Numbered from the stretch's first letter, positions 43,912 through 52,746 are shown. The stretch: DNA of 64,000 nt from SABY01 sp964523795 (GCA_964523795.1 CAZGAO010000014.1:1-64000); one strand, 5' to 3'. Numbers and translations: made by a program. Notes: a model not told the origin generated them from the letters alone.

Positions 43912-44943
43912 ATGAAAAACAAAATGTGTCTGATCTGTCTTTTTAGCTTTGCTATTTTTGGTGCAATGCTTTTTTCGGCCTGCACCACCAACGACCGCAA
44001 AGGCTTGCAGCCTTCAACCGGCGGTACCAACGAAATAATGGTGGTAACCAACGAGGAGGGCTATTGGAAGGGAAAAATGGGACAGACCATCAAAGAGTTT
44101 TTTGCCCAGGAAGTACCCGGATTGCCGCAGCCCGAAGCCATGTACGATATGGCGCACATCCCCGAAGATAATCTCTCGAAAATGCTCAAAATTCACCACA
44201 ACGTGTTTATCGTGGATGTAAACAGTAAATACGACCGCCCGCTTATGGAAACGCAAGAGGATCTGTGGTCGAGTCCGCAGCGCGTGGTTAAGATGACCGT
44301 TCCTACGATGGAAAGTTTCTATGAGGAATTTGATAAAAACAAGGAAGCCTTTTTGGAGCTCTTCGATGCAAACGAGCGGAGGCGCGTAAATCTGGCTTAT
44401 GGTGTAATCGAAGATTTTAATATCACCAACGTGCTTCAGGATTATTATCATGTAGATATGCTTATCCCCAAGAGTTTTTATATTGCAAGCCAAACTGAAG
44501 ATTTTATATGGTTGCGCCGCGAAGCAGAGCGTTTTAGTCAGGGCATCATGATTTATGTTTATCCGTATAAGGATACCATTTCGTTTAATTATGACCGGAT
44601 TATCGGGATACGGGATTCGATTACCAAAAAATATGTACCCGGCCCATCGGATGGCTCGTATATGATAACTTCGATGATAGAACCTCCTGGCGAAAAGCGT
44701 TTTGATTTCAATGGTCGCTTTGCAGTGGAGCTGCGCGGTATGTGGGAAACCGAGGGCGATTTTATGGGCGGTGCTTTTGTAAATTACACCATGGTGGACG
44801 AGCCGCGAAACCGCGTGGTTACCATCGATGGCTATGTGTATAATCCCAGCCAGGACAAGCGCGATTTGGTGCGTCAGGTGGAGTCGCTGATTTATACCGC
44901 CGATTTTACGGAAGTAGATAGGCAAACGGCAGCTATTAAATAA
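43912..44943 (+). CDS. DUF4837 family lipoprotein
   Basis: The 343-aa product has a lipoprotein signal (MKNKMCLICLFSFAIFGAML then FSAC, Cys at about 24). The mature protein opens with a low-complexity linker and continues with NEIMVVTNEEGYWKGKMGQTI, the conserved start of DUF4837, and later FYIASQTEDFIWLRREAERF and EPRNRVVTIDGYVYNPSQDKR. The family is confined to Bacteroidota and often lies next to LysM lytic transglycosylase genes, as here (27 nt). A role in cell-envelope maintenance is inferred from that context; no catalytic motif is recognised. Confidence 0.85.
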   Translation: MKNKMCLICLFSFAIFGAMLFSACTTNDRKGLQPSTGGTNEIMVVTNEEGYWKGKMGQTIKEFFAQEVPGLPQPEAMYDMAHIPEDNLSKMLKIHHNVFIVDVNSKYDRPLMETQEDLWSSPQRVVKMTVPTMESFYEEFDKNKEAFLELFDANERRRVNLAYGVIEDFNITNVLQDYYHVDMLIPKSFYIASQTEDFIWLRREAERFSQGIMIYVYPYKDTISFNYDRIIGIRDSITKKYVPGPSDGSYMITSMIEPPGEKRFDFNGRFAVELRGMWETEGDFMGGAFVNYTMVDEPRNRVVTIDGYVYNPSQDKRDLVRQVESLIYTADFTEVDRQTAAIK

Positions 44944-44978
44944 ATCCATACTTTTTTAATTAAATAATTGGATAAGTT

Positions 44979-45101
44979 ATGGAACTAACTATTAACATTA
45001 AAGATCAAAAATACATATCAACGTTTTTAAAACTAATCAAAGATATTGATTATCTGGAAATCATCAGAAATAATCCAATGATATTTCCCAAGACTTTTTA
45101 A
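44979..45101 (+). CDS. Small 40-aa protein, possible truncated antitoxin-like gene
   Basis: ATG 44979 to TAA 45099-45101 encodes MELTINIKDQKYISTFLKLI followed by KDIDYLEIIRNNPMIFPKTF. The first 30 residues resemble the N-terminal strand-helix of small Bacteroidota antitoxin-like proteins that sit before RelE-type toxin genes; the usual helical tail and a toxin gene are missing. It could be a broken remnant. It is AT-rich and lies at the left border of the repeat-rich region before the receptor cassette. Confidence 0.35.
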   Translation: MELTINIKDQKYISTFLKLIKDIDYLEIIRNNPMIFPKTF

Positions 45102-45370
45102 GATATAAGGAAGTTACAAGCAAGCCAAAAAAAACAGCGACACAATGGCAATAAAATTTTTGCTACCTTAAAAAAATAAGGAAAATGCCACCGCGCAAAG
45201 CAAGAGTGTTGCTGCCCTTCCCTGCAACCTTCGCTTCCACACACAACTTGTCCCGGATACTTTCGGGATGCTTCTTTTCCTCTCACTGTCGAATTGAAAA
45301 TTCACCTCGATTATTAGTCATTTCAAACCTTTTTTTGTCAGTTTCAATTAGAAAAATTCCATATACAAAA
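45102..45370. other. Gene-free spacer with repeat debris
   Basis: I see no supported gene. The stretch includes TCCCG-GATACTTT-CGGGA (45251-45268), a small palindrome of the CCCGAxxxTCGGG kind, and around 45195-45250 a C-rich segment (CCTTCGCTTCCACACACAACTTG) that partly matches 50599-50640 on the other side of the receptor-LytTR cassette. Confidence 0.4.
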
Positions 45371-45380
45371 TGCGGTTAAT

Positions 45381-45388
45381 TATTTTTG
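45381..45388 (+). promoter_or_regulatory. -7 box for the TonB-dependent receptor operon
   Basis: TATTTTTG matches TAnnTTTG. A start of transcription near 45394 gives a 30-nt leader to ATG 45424 and would exclude the upstream ATG at 45370 from the mRNA. Confidence 0.45.
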
Positions 45389-45423
45389 CATTGAAAATGA
45401 TGGTAAAATTTAATTTGGAAGAA

Positions 45424-47862
45424 ATGATTTTAAAGATTTCAAGAATAGTAATTTTTGGCTTCGTACTTCTGATGACCACAAATGCAAATGCACAAAGCAA
45501 TTTTGCATTAAGTGGCATAGTCAAAGATGCAACTTCGGGTGAAGTTTTACCAGGTGTTTCAATATTTGAAGAAAGCACTAAAAATGGTACAACTACAAAC
45601 GAAAAAGGGGTTTACTCAATAAAACTTAAAAAAGGGGAACACAAACTAACTTTTAGTTTCATAGGTTATGAAAAAGTTGCCAAAACAGTGAATATTGTAA
45701 AGAATATAAAACTAAATGTTGAATTGTTTCCTTCGGCTATTCAATTAGAAAATGTTGTGGTGAGTGCAGAGAAGCCAGACAAGAATGTTACTTCAACAGA
45801 AGTAAGTATCGAAAAATTAGATATCAAGCAAATAGAAAGCATACCCATTGTGATGGGTGAAACAGATATTTTTAAAGCCATCCAAATGCTTCCCGGAATA
45901 AATAGCGTGGCAGAAGGTAGGGCAGGATTTATTGTCAGAGGTGGCGGATTGGACCAAAACCTGATATTGATGGATGAAATGCCTCTCTATTATGCTTCTC
46001 ATCAAAGGGGATTGTATTCTATTTTTAATTCAGCAGCAGTAAACGAAATGACCGTTTACAAAGGTGGTATTCCGGCCCGATTTGGAGGCAGAAGTTCTGC
46101 AGTATTGGATGTTCGGATGACAGATGGTAATTTTGAAAAGAGTTCAGGGGAAATCAGTCTGGGACTTATTACTTCAAAATTTTCATTAGAAGCTCCCTTA
46201 ATCAAGGATAAGCTTTCTGTATTTGTTGCAGGGAGAGATACCCGCTGGGGCTTTGCTTATTGGTCTGATCAAATTAGCAGTAATCCTTCTGATGACCCCT
46301 ATGGCAAGGGAGTTGGTAAAGGAGGAAAAGGTACGGGTGGATTAACTTTTTTTCAACCCGAAGAAAGATGGTATGACTACAATGCCAAATTAATGTGGAA
46401 AATAAACGATAAAAACCGGCTGACCTTCTCCGGCTATTACGGAAAAGATTTTGCCTACACAGAAGCAGGTCTTACGAATTGGGGCAATCAGGCCGGGCAT
46501 TTAAAATGGTCACATACCTTTAACGATAGACTCATTTCTACTACATCTCTAATAGCCAGTCGTTACAGTACTTTTGGTGATGGTGGTGTTTATCAGTTTT
46601 ATTCCGGGATTGGAACTTATAGTTTCAAACAGGAATTGACCTATTTTACAAGCAAAAATAATACTTGGAGATTCGGTCTAAATAGCGAGTACCAGGATTT
46701 TAATCATGGTTCTTTGGTAGATCAAACACAGGATGATGCAGGTAAATTCATGCCACCTATGCAGGGACTTGAAAGTGCTCTGTATGCTGAGTTTGAAAAG
46801 ACTCTCAATAAAAATTTTGCTGTCCACTTTGGCCTACGTCTTTCAATGTATAATCAATTAGGTCCTGGAAATTCTACTGTTTACGATGATGAGAGCAATG
46901 AAGCTATAAGTCAAACAGAATATTCAGGATATACCGATGTGATGGCAACATACGTCAATCCTGAGCCAAGAGCATCTGTTACATACATTATAAATAAAAA
47001 GAACTCCGTCAAGGCTTCCTATAACAGAAATGCTCAATACTTAAGATTAATGACCCTTGGCTCAGACATTACCTGGTACGACATCTGGATGCCATCAACC
47101 GAAAATGTTTCGCCAATGCTGGCAGACCAATTTGCATTGGGATATTTCAGAAACTTTTTTGATAATAAAATTGAACTATCAACAGAAGCATATTATAAAT
47201 ACCAAAATGGTGTTTCGGACTTTGAAGATGGCTTACACAACTATTTGGTTGATAACCTGGAGGCTTATGTTGCACAGGGAATTGGAAGATCTTATGGTTT
47301 CGAAGTTTCCATTGAAAAGCCCAGAGGTGATTTAAAGGGAAGAATAAGTTACAATCTGGGCGAATCTTTGTGGGAAATTGATGCAATAAATCAAGGTCGT
47401 CCCTACCATAGTATGTTTGACATTACTCATAGTTTGAATTCACAATTTAGCTACAATCCTTCCAAGAGTAAAGGTCTTAAATATTTTACTTTTTCTCTGA
47501 ACTTTGTGTATTATACCGGTCGCCCAGTTACGCTTCCGGAAAGCTACTATTACATTGGCGATATTGCCATGCCCTATTGGGAAGCCAGGAATCAATATCG
47601 CCTGCCCGATTATCATAGGATGGATATTGGTATCAAATACGAACCTGAATCTCTTTCCTTTAAAACAAAGAACAATAGAAAAATACAACCAAGTATTGAA
47701 ATATCGCTTTATAACATCTATAATAGGAGGAATATTTACACCATAGATGTCGTAAATAATGCAGCTGGTAAGGGTGGTTCAAATCCGCCAACTGTATTTT
47801 CTGCTCAAGGCAGAAGCACCTTTGGCTTTGTTCCCAGTTTTCAATTTAATTTAAAATTTTAA
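45424..47862 (+). CDS. TonB-dependent outer-membrane receptor with carboxypeptidase-regulatory-like N-domain
   Basis: The product is 812 aa from ATG 45424 (MILKISRIVIFGFVLLMTT, cleavage after NANAQ). Upstream ATGs at 45370 and 45397 precede or touch the predicted transcription start. An Ig-like CarboxypepD_reg domain (FALSGIVKDATSGEVLPGVS, about 24-110) precedes the plug (DIFKAIQMLPGINSVAEGRAGFIVRGG, DQNLILMDEMPLY, FGGRSSAVLDVRM) and a 22-stranded barrel ending in FNLKF. These proteins import ligands using TonB energy. The DUF4249 lipoprotein gene begins 3 nt later, a standing pair distinct from SusC/SusD; the ligand is unknown. Genes here are more AT-rich than the flanking housekeeping genes. 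Confidence 0.92.
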   Translation: MILKISRIVIFGFVLLMTTNANAQSNFALSGIVKDATSGEVLPGVSIFEESTKNGTTTNEKGVYSIKLKKGEHKLTFSFIGYEKVAKTVNIVKNIKLNVELFPSAIQLENVVVSAEKPDKNVTSTEVSIEKLDIKQIESIPIVMGETDIFKAIQMLPGINSVAEGRAGFIVRGGGLDQNLILMDEMPLYYASHQRGLYSIFNSAAVNEMTVYKGGIPARFGGRSSAVLDVRMTDGNFEKSSGEISLGLITSKFSLEAPLIKDKLSVFVAGRDTRWGFAYWSDQISSNPSDDPYGKGVGKGGKGTGGLTFFQPEERWYDYNAKLMWKINDKNRLTFSGYYGKDFAYTEAGLTNWGNQAGHLKWSHTFNDRLISTTSLIASRYSTFGDGGVYQFYSGIGTYSFKQELTYFTSKNNTWRFGLNSEYQDFNHGSLVDQTQDDAGKFMPPMQGLESALYAEFEKTLNKNFAVHFGLRLSMYNQLGPGNSTVYDDESNEAISQTEYSGYTDVMATYVNPEPRASVTYIINKKNSVKASYNRNAQYLRLMTLGSDITWYDIWMPSTENVSPMLADQFALGYFRNFFDNKIELSTEAYYKYQNGVSDFEDGLHNYLVDNLEAYVAQGIGRSYGFEVSIEKPRGDLKGRISYNLGESLWEIDAINQGRPYHSMFDITHSLNSQFSYNPSKSKGLKYFTFSLNFVYYTGRPVTLPESYYYIGDIAMPYWEARNQYRLPDYHRMDIGIKYEPESLSFKTKNNRKIQPSIEISLYNIYNRRNIYTIDVVNNAAGKGGSNPPTVFSAQGRSTFGFVPSFQFNLKF

Positions 47863-47865
47863 GTT

Positions 47866-48690
47866 ATGAAAAGAGTATTAATAGCAATTGCAATCATATC
47901 AGTATTTAGTTCGTGCAAAAAAGGTTTGCAGGAAGAGTTAATACCAATGGATTTAAACGTAAATAGCATTGGAACTATTACCGTAATTGATGCCAAAATT
48001 GAGATGGACAGTTCGGCATGGGTTCAGATATCATATTCTGAAGATATCAACGCTGCATTTACACCAAGTCCGAATTATGAAGCAAATGCAATAATCGAAA
48101 TCAGCGATGGAATTTCTTCGGAGCAACTCACATACATAGGCAAGGGAGTTTACAATGGAAGTTCAATTTTAGGGCAAGTGGGAAATACTTATATTATAAC
48201 TATTGATATTAATGGCACGATTTACAATGCTGTTTCAACCATGTTTCCACCTGCTACGTTGAGAGACATTGCTTTATCACCTTACCAGGTAAGTGGCAAA
48301 GATGGGGTCAGTTATACTGCCTATTCTGAGAACTGGGTAGTTAATGACCCATCATCCACACGGAATCGGTACCAGTTTGAATGGTGGACAAATGGGGTTC
48401 ACAATAGAACAATTGATTGGGCAATTGATGATAATCGTGTTGTTAATGCCAACGAAGGGCTCTCTTTATTTAATCCACAGCGGGATGTTAATGAGAATGA
48501 AATTACAACATTCCGGGTATCGGAAATTGATAAAATCACTTACGACTATTTCAATATGTACGAAAAGATTGTAAGAGGAATAGCCGGTGCAGGAGACCAA
48601 ACACCCTACAATCCGGTTTCAAGTTTTGGTCCCGGAACCGTTGGGAATTTCAGGGCTGTGGCGTTTTCATCTTATACAGTTACACCTTAA
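47866..48690 (+). CDS. DUF4249 family lipoprotein
   Basis: The 274-aa product has a lipoprotein signal (MKRVLIAIAIISVFSSC, Cys at 17) and then KKGLQEELIPMDLNVNSIGT. It consists mainly of beta strands; VIEAxI-like VIDAKIEMDSSAWVQISYSE, NAIIEISDGISSEQLTYIGKG and YIITIDINGTIYNAVSTM are typical of DUF4249. These proteins accompany TonB-dependent receptors, presumably as surface ligand-binding or lid subunits. It begins 3 nt after the receptor stop. It is shorter than many family members (about 350-400 aa) but has a natural end. Confidence 0.82.
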   Translation: MKRVLIAIAIISVFSSCKKGLQEELIPMDLNVNSIGTITVIDAKIEMDSSAWVQISYSEDINAAFTPSPNYEANAIIEISDGISSEQLTYIGKGVYNGSSILGQVGNTYIITIDINGTIYNAVSTMFPPATLRDIALSPYQVSGKDGVSYTAYSENWVVNDPSSTRNRYQFEWWTNGVHNRTIDWAIDDNRVVNANEGLSLFNPQRDVNENEITTFRVSEIDKITYDYFNMYEKIVRGIAGAGDQTPYNPVSSFGPGTVGNFRAVAFSSYTVTP

Positions 48691-48773
48691 ATCATTGTAG
48701 AACTTAGGGTAAGCGATGATGGTTCTTAATAGAAATAATCAAATTCAACATATTCATTGTAATTTTGCTTAAA

Positions 48774-49826
48774 ATGAACAAACCAAATAAATATTACATT
48801 TTAATAATTCTTCTTTCAGGGTTCTTTTTATCGATTCTGTTGAATCTGAAATTATTGTGGTATTTGTTTGATTTATGGAGCAATATAACTGTATCAGGCA
48901 TTTCCTTGGATGAAGATGGCAAACTTTTTTATGGCATTCAGCAAATATTCAGTCAGTTTTGTGTTTTTGCTTTACTTGGTTTGTTTAATTTTTCATTGAA
49001 GGATAAGGTTTTTAAACAAGATAAATTAAAACCAATATTGAATGTGCTGTCTGTTATTATTGCCAACCTGATAATTATTTTTCTTATCGCATATTTACAA
49101 GCCTTATTTTTCAAATTAGAATATTCCGGCAAAAGTATTTTGGGCATTTCGTATTATTTCTGGAAAGATTTTTTTGTGTATGCCATCGCAATCCCGCTGG
49201 CTTATGTTCTCAGAATGAATAAGAATCTAAAAGAAACTAAACGCGATAACCTGAAATTAAAAACTGAAAAAACAAACGCTGAACTCATTTCATTAAGAGA
49301 GCAATTAAGCCCACATTTTTTCTTTAATACCCTGAACTCGCTGAGTGCTGTCATTCGAACTGCTGAGAAGAGCGACAGCCTTGAATTTGTTGAGAAATTG
49401 TCGCAGGTTTACCGATATATTCTTGATAGTGGAAACAACAACCTTGTTAGCATAAACGAAGAAATTGCTTTTTTAAATGATTATTCCTATTTGATACATA
49501 AAAGATTTGGTGATAATTTTATGATTGATAACAGAATAAACGGAAATGTTTTGGATCATAAAATTCCACCGTTGGCTTTACAGGTTTTGCTCGAAAATGT
49601 TACCAAACACAATAAGCTTCTTAGTTCAAGTCCTGTAAAAATATCTATAGAAAATACTGAAGATTTTATTTTCTTTAGAAATGAAATAATTAAAAAAGCA
49701 AATGTTGAAAGTCATGGTTCAGGATTAAAAAACCTCAATAAAAGGTATCTGATGATTTGCGGTAAGGAAATAGAAACTTCTGAAAAAAATAACGAATTTT
49801 GTGTTAAAATACCAATCATAAAATGA
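48774..49826 (+). CDS. LytS-type sensor histidine kinase
   Basis: The product is 350 aa from ATG 48774 (MNKPNKYYILIILLSG); the upstream TTG at 48765 is rejected. Four hydrophobic segments (about 7-30, 55-75, 88-112, 125-145) form the sensor part, with no large extracellular domain. A short coiled coil leads to the His-kinase motif LREQLSPHFFFNTLNSLSAV with His181. The N-box is ENVTKHNKL, and the G-box is GSGLKNLNKRY; the D-x-G-x-G loop is reduced, as is common in this family. It overlaps its LytTR regulator by 4 nt (ATGA). TAATTTTG at 48760-48767 could be a -7 box, giving a leaderless transcript. Confidence 0.9.
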   Translation: MNKPNKYYILIILLSGFFLSILLNLKLLWYLFDLWSNITVSGISLDEDGKLFYGIQQIFSQFCVFALLGLFNFSLKDKVFKQDKLKPILNVLSVIIANLIIIFLIAYLQALFFKLEYSGKSILGISYYFWKDFFVYAIAIPLAYVLRMNKNLKETKRDNLKLKTEKTNAELISLREQLSPHFFFNTLNSLSAVIRTAEKSDSLEFVEKLSQVYRYILDSGNNNLVSINEEIAFLNDYSYLIHKRFGDNFMIDNRINGNVLDHKIPPLALQVLLENVTKHNKLLSSSPVKISIENTEDFIFFRNEIIKKANVESHGSGLKNLNKRYLMICGKEIETSEKNNEFCVKIPIIK

Positions 49827-50581
49827 ATGTAATACTGGTTGAAGATGAGTTAAGTGCAAGGCAAAATATGCTTGCCATTTTTAATGAATTGAATATTCAA
49901 ATCAATGTCATGGCCTGTCTTGAAAGTATTGAAGATGCCGTTAAATGGATAAAATCGAATCCAAAACCCGAACTTGGTTTTTTCGATATTCAACTTGCAG
50001 ATGGAGTTTCATTTGAAATCTTTGACAAAATAGAAGTATCATTCCCTGTCGTATTTACAACCGCTTTTGACGAATATGCTATCCGTGCTTTCAAGGTAAA
50101 CAGTATTGATTATATTTTAAAACCAATTAAAAAATCGGATGTGGAATTTGCTATTTATAAATATCAGAATTCACAAAAGAACACCTTTACGGATAAGAAG
50201 CTTTTGGACGTAATTCGTGCATTAACTAATAATACTGACCATTCAAAAAAGACTGTTCTTGTTAAAAAACATGATGGTTTTGTCCCTCTTTCGGTAGTTG
50301 ATTTTTCATTGTTCTATATTGAAAACGGAATTGTTTACGGTTTAACCTTTACAGAAGAAAAACATGTGTTGGACGAGACTTTGGATGTTTTAGAAAACAA
50401 GTTAAATAATACTGATTTTTTCAGAGCCAACCGGCAGTTTATTGTATCGAGAAAAACGATAATTGAAGTAAAGAATTATTTTAACGGGCGATTGTTGTTG
50501 AAAACAAAACCAAATATAAAAGAGCAAATATTGATAAGCAAAGCAAGAGTAAATTTATTTAGACAATGGTTAGAGATGTAA
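49823..50581 (+). CDS. LytTR-family DNA-binding response regulator
   Basis: The 252-aa product has an N-terminal receiver domain (1-120): acidic pocket VEDE at 6-9, phospho-acceptor Asp55 in LGFFDIQLADG, Thr-Ala in VVFTTAFDEYAI and Lys in YILKPIKKSD. The C-terminal LytTR domain (about 150-250) reads KKTVLVKKHDGFVPLSVVDF, FFRANRQFIVSRKTIIEVKN, LLKTKPNIKEQILISKARV. It is paired with the LytS kinase by a 4-nt overlap. Because the receptor and DUF4249 genes are immediately upstream on the same strand, these are plausible targets; the LytTR binding sites were not identified. Confidence 0.92.
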   Translation: MNVILVEDELSARQNMLAIFNELNIQINVMACLESIEDAVKWIKSNPKPELGFFDIQLADGVSFEIFDKIEVSFPVVFTTAFDEYAIRAFKVNSIDYILKPIKKSDVEFAIYKYQNSQKNTFTDKKLLDVIRALTNNTDHSKKTVLVKKHDGFVPLSVVDFSLFYIENGIVYGLTFTEEKHVLDETLDVLENKLNNTDFFRANRQFIVSRKTIIEVKNYFNGRLLLKTKPNIKEQILISKARVNLFRQWLEM

Positions 50582-50811
50582 AAGCCAATCCCACAACACC
50601 CCTTCGCTTTCAGGCACATTTGACATTCACACATGGCTTGCCCTCAACGACGAAGCCCTCACGAACTCCATTGAGTATAATTATATTGTAAGTAATCCAA
50701 AAATGCCAAAAGAGCCTTCAAGCCCGTCCCACTCCAACGCCTGGACTAAAAGACAATGCAGCAAAAATTACAGAAGGACAAGAACGGCCAGCTTGTAACA
50801 ACAGCTATATG
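50582..50811. other. Gene-free spacer after the LytTR gene
   Basis: No supported gene. It contains a segment (50599-50640) that partly matches the spacer at 45215-45250 and, next to the MITE-like element, TTGTAACAACAGCTATATG (50794-50812), a sequence type common around mobile-element junctions in Bacteroidota. Confidence 0.35.
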
Positions 50812-50852
50812 TAGGGCTTGCTGAAAAACTCAAAATGATAATATTTCGGTGC

Positions 50853-50875
50853 TCCTGCCTCGTCCGGCAAGGCGG
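50853..50875. repeat. Mini-palindrome inserted within a GGTGC-GCACC repeat
   Basis: The intact repeat core, read in this orientation, is GGTGCGCTGCACC. Here GGTGC (50848-50852) and GCTGCACC (50876-50883) are separated by 23 extra bases that begin TCCTGCCTCG and end CAAGGCGG, containing the imperfect palindrome TCCGG/CCGGCAAGG. The insertion falls at the centre of the host palindrome, as at 14372-14393. Confidence 0.65.
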
Positions 50876-50971
50876 GCTGCACCTGACGGTATCCGTGCAT
50901 CCTATTTCTACAAATATTGCGCGGCTCTGCCGCTTTCAATGTAGTACTTGTGAACCATAAGAAAGATGGGA

Positions 50972-51034
50972 GGTGCAGCGCACCGAAATCTTTGTAGTAA
51001 ATGGTGGGCATGTAAAACAAAGGTGCAGCGCACC
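50972..51034 (+). repeat. Two direct copies of palindromic GGTGCAGCGCACC
   Basis: AGGTGCAGCGCACCG occurs at 50971-50985 and again at 51021-51035, 50 bp apart, each followed by (A/T)AAT. A third, inverted and interrupted copy is at 50848-50883. Core 5-bp arms with a 3-nt loop; the type is a familiar interspersed repeat of Bacteroidota intergenic DNA. Confidence 0.75.
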
Positions 51035-51151
51035 GTAATATTAAATGCAAGGTTTTTTGAATAACCGCACACAAAACCATGCAATTAACTGCAATATAAT
51101 TTTTGTAATGGAATAAATAACAAGTTGTTACGAGTTTCTCAGCAGACCCTA

Positions 51152-51733
51152 TGTAATGTGGAAATTCGCCTGCAACCGTTCGTTGTTAAAAAATTCCCAT
51201 TCGTAATTTATTATCAGATCTTTGATTTGGAGATAAAAGGGATTGCTTAAAAACTGAAATCTATGATTTCGTAGTTTTTCGGGAAATCGAATGTTGAATC
51301 ACGAAGTTTGCAGCACCAATAAAACACTTCCCAACTGATGACAGATATTACCACATTTGTTAAAAGCAGATAGGTGCGTGGGGCGAAAGTTTGCCTGTCC
51401 TCGAAAATTTTTCGGGAGCGGGCAGCGGGTGCCAGTGTGGTGGATAGCATCAAACTTACTTGATTTTTTGGTTCTTTTTCATCAAGGAAAAAGAACAAGA
51501 GAAAAAGTTAAAACATTGGCAAATGATAAAGCTAAATGCCGATTTGTGCAGTTTAAGGGAGAAATCCTATCCCAATATTTTCTTAGCATTTGCTCTCAAA
51601 TTAGATTATTATTGGGACCGCTGGAAAAGCCCGGGCATTTTAATAATTACAAGTCCTGCAACATCAATCCCCTTGTAAAAAGTTGTCAGGCAAAAATGAC
51701 CCGCTCCTGTGAAAGCCTTCACAATACTTTCCT
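51152..51733. other. Gene-free spacer with a perfect 10-bp hairpin
   Basis: I find no supported gene. GTTCTTTTTC (51471-51480) and GAAAAAGAAC (51487-51496) form a perfect stem with a 6-nt loop. At 51400-51425 another CCTGTCC...CGGGAGCGGGCAG stretch resembles the mini-palindromes described above. Short frames here (e.g. 51357-51761) have no family features. Confidence 0.5.
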
Positions 51734-51741
51734 TACTTTTG
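51734..51741 (+). promoter_or_regulatory. -7 box for ptb-buk
   Basis: TACTTTTG fits TAnnTTTG; transcription from about 51747 gives a 40-nt leader to ATG 51787. Confidence 0.45.
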
Positions 51742-51786
51742 CGCCATCGCTTAGAAAATAAGCAATTAAACATAAAATCTATTATA

Positions 51787-52683
51787 ATGATCAAACATTT
51801 GATGCAGTTGGTTGAAGAGGCCAAAAAAGGAAAAACCCGTAAATTGGTGCTGGCCGCTGCCGGCGATGAAGACGCATTGCTCGCCGTAAAAAACGCGGTT
51901 AGCCATGGAATAATCGAGCCGATTTTGGTTGGTGATATGCTTACGATTCAAACCATTGCCAAGCGCATAAATTTCGATATCAGCGGCTACGAATCTTACG
52001 ATGAGCCGGATAAAAATAATGCTTCGCGCAAGGCCTGCATGTTGATTAAAGAAGGCCAGGCCGAAATATTGATGAAAGGAGCCGTGGGTACTGGCACACT
52101 GATGAAAGCCGTGCTGAACAAGGAAATGGGACTGCGCAAGGGTGATACGCTGAGCCACGTAGCCGTTTTCGAATCGCCATACTACCACAAGCTGCTCGGC
52201 GTAACCGATGCCGCCATGAATGTGGGGCCGGATTTGGAAACCAAGATTGCCATTATCCAAAATGCAGTAGAAGTATTTCACAAGCTCAACTGCCCCAATC
52301 CCAAAGTAGCCATCGTAGGTTCTGTAGAAACCGTTAACCCGCGCATGGAAGCCACTATGCATGCCGCCACCATCTCGATGATGAACTACCGCAAGCAAAT
52401 TACCGGCTGTATCATCGATGGGCCGCTGGCTATCGACAACGCTATCTCGAAGCGTTCGGCAGAGCTGAAGAGTATTACCAGCGAGGTGGCCGGCGATACC
52501 GATATCATCCTGGCCCCCGGCATTGACGCAGGCAACATTTTATACAAAACGCTCAACTTCCTGGGTGGCGCAGTAGCTGCCGCAGTTATTATGGGTGCTG
52601 CTGCTCCCATCGTTTTAACCTCGCGTTCGGACAGCGACAAGAGTAAGTTTCTTTCGATAGCACTGGCCGCCAACATAGGTTAG
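51787..52683 (+). CDS. ptb: Phosphate butyryltransferase (phosphate acyltransferase)
   Basis: The product is 298 aa from ATG 51787 (MIKHLMQLVEEAKKGKTRKL); the upstream GTG at 51709 lies before the predicted promoter. It transfers the acyl group from butyryl-CoA (or isobutyryl/isovaleryl-CoA) to phosphate. Family stretches: LVLAAAGDEDALLAVKNAVS, AEILMKGAVGTGTLMKAVLN, the phosphate-site region GDTLSHVAVFESPYYHKLLG, TDAAMNVGPDLETKIAIIQNAV and ITSEVAGDTDIILAPGIDAGN. Length is normal for Ptb rather than for Pta (about 330 aa). It is followed 63 nt later by butyrate kinase, together yielding acid plus ATP in fermentation. Confidence 0.93.
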   Translation: MIKHLMQLVEEAKKGKTRKLVLAAAGDEDALLAVKNAVSHGIIEPILVGDMLTIQTIAKRINFDISGYESYDEPDKNNASRKACMLIKEGQAEILMKGAVGTGTLMKAVLNKEMGLRKGDTLSHVAVFESPYYHKLLGVTDAAMNVGPDLETKIAIIQNAVEVFHKLNCPNPKVAIVGSVETVNPRMEATMHAATISMMNYRKQITGCIIDGPLAIDNAISKRSAELKSITSEVAGDTDIILAPGIDAGNILYKTLNFLGGAVAAAVIMGAAAPIVLTSRSDSDKSKFLSIALAANIG

Positions 52684-52746
52684 TATCCGGCAACTGGTCG
52701 GAGTATTTCGTAGTTTTTAAGCAAACCAACAATCAGCAATAACTGA

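Larger units (their letters stand above)
50812..51151. mobile_element. 340-bp MITE-like element with 20-bp terminal inverted repeats
   Basis: The left end TAGGGCTTGCTGAAAAACTC (50812-50831) and the reverse complement of the right end, TAGGGTCTGCTGAGAAACTC (51151-51132), match at 17 of 20 positions. GGGnnTGCTGAnAAACTC is typical of insertion-sequence ends. A TA at each end could be a 2-bp target duplication. No transposase is inside; the only longer frame (50805-51080, minus) has no domain features and covers palindromes. The interior holds three copies of a GGTGC-GCACC palindrome and the hairpin GCGGC-TCT-GCCGC (50921-50933). A non-autonomous element is the best reading. Confidence 0.6.

Noticed and set aside
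50805..51080. 91-codon minus-strand frame
   Set aside because: It covers the palindromic interior of the MITE-like element; no family features and composition dictated by the repeats.
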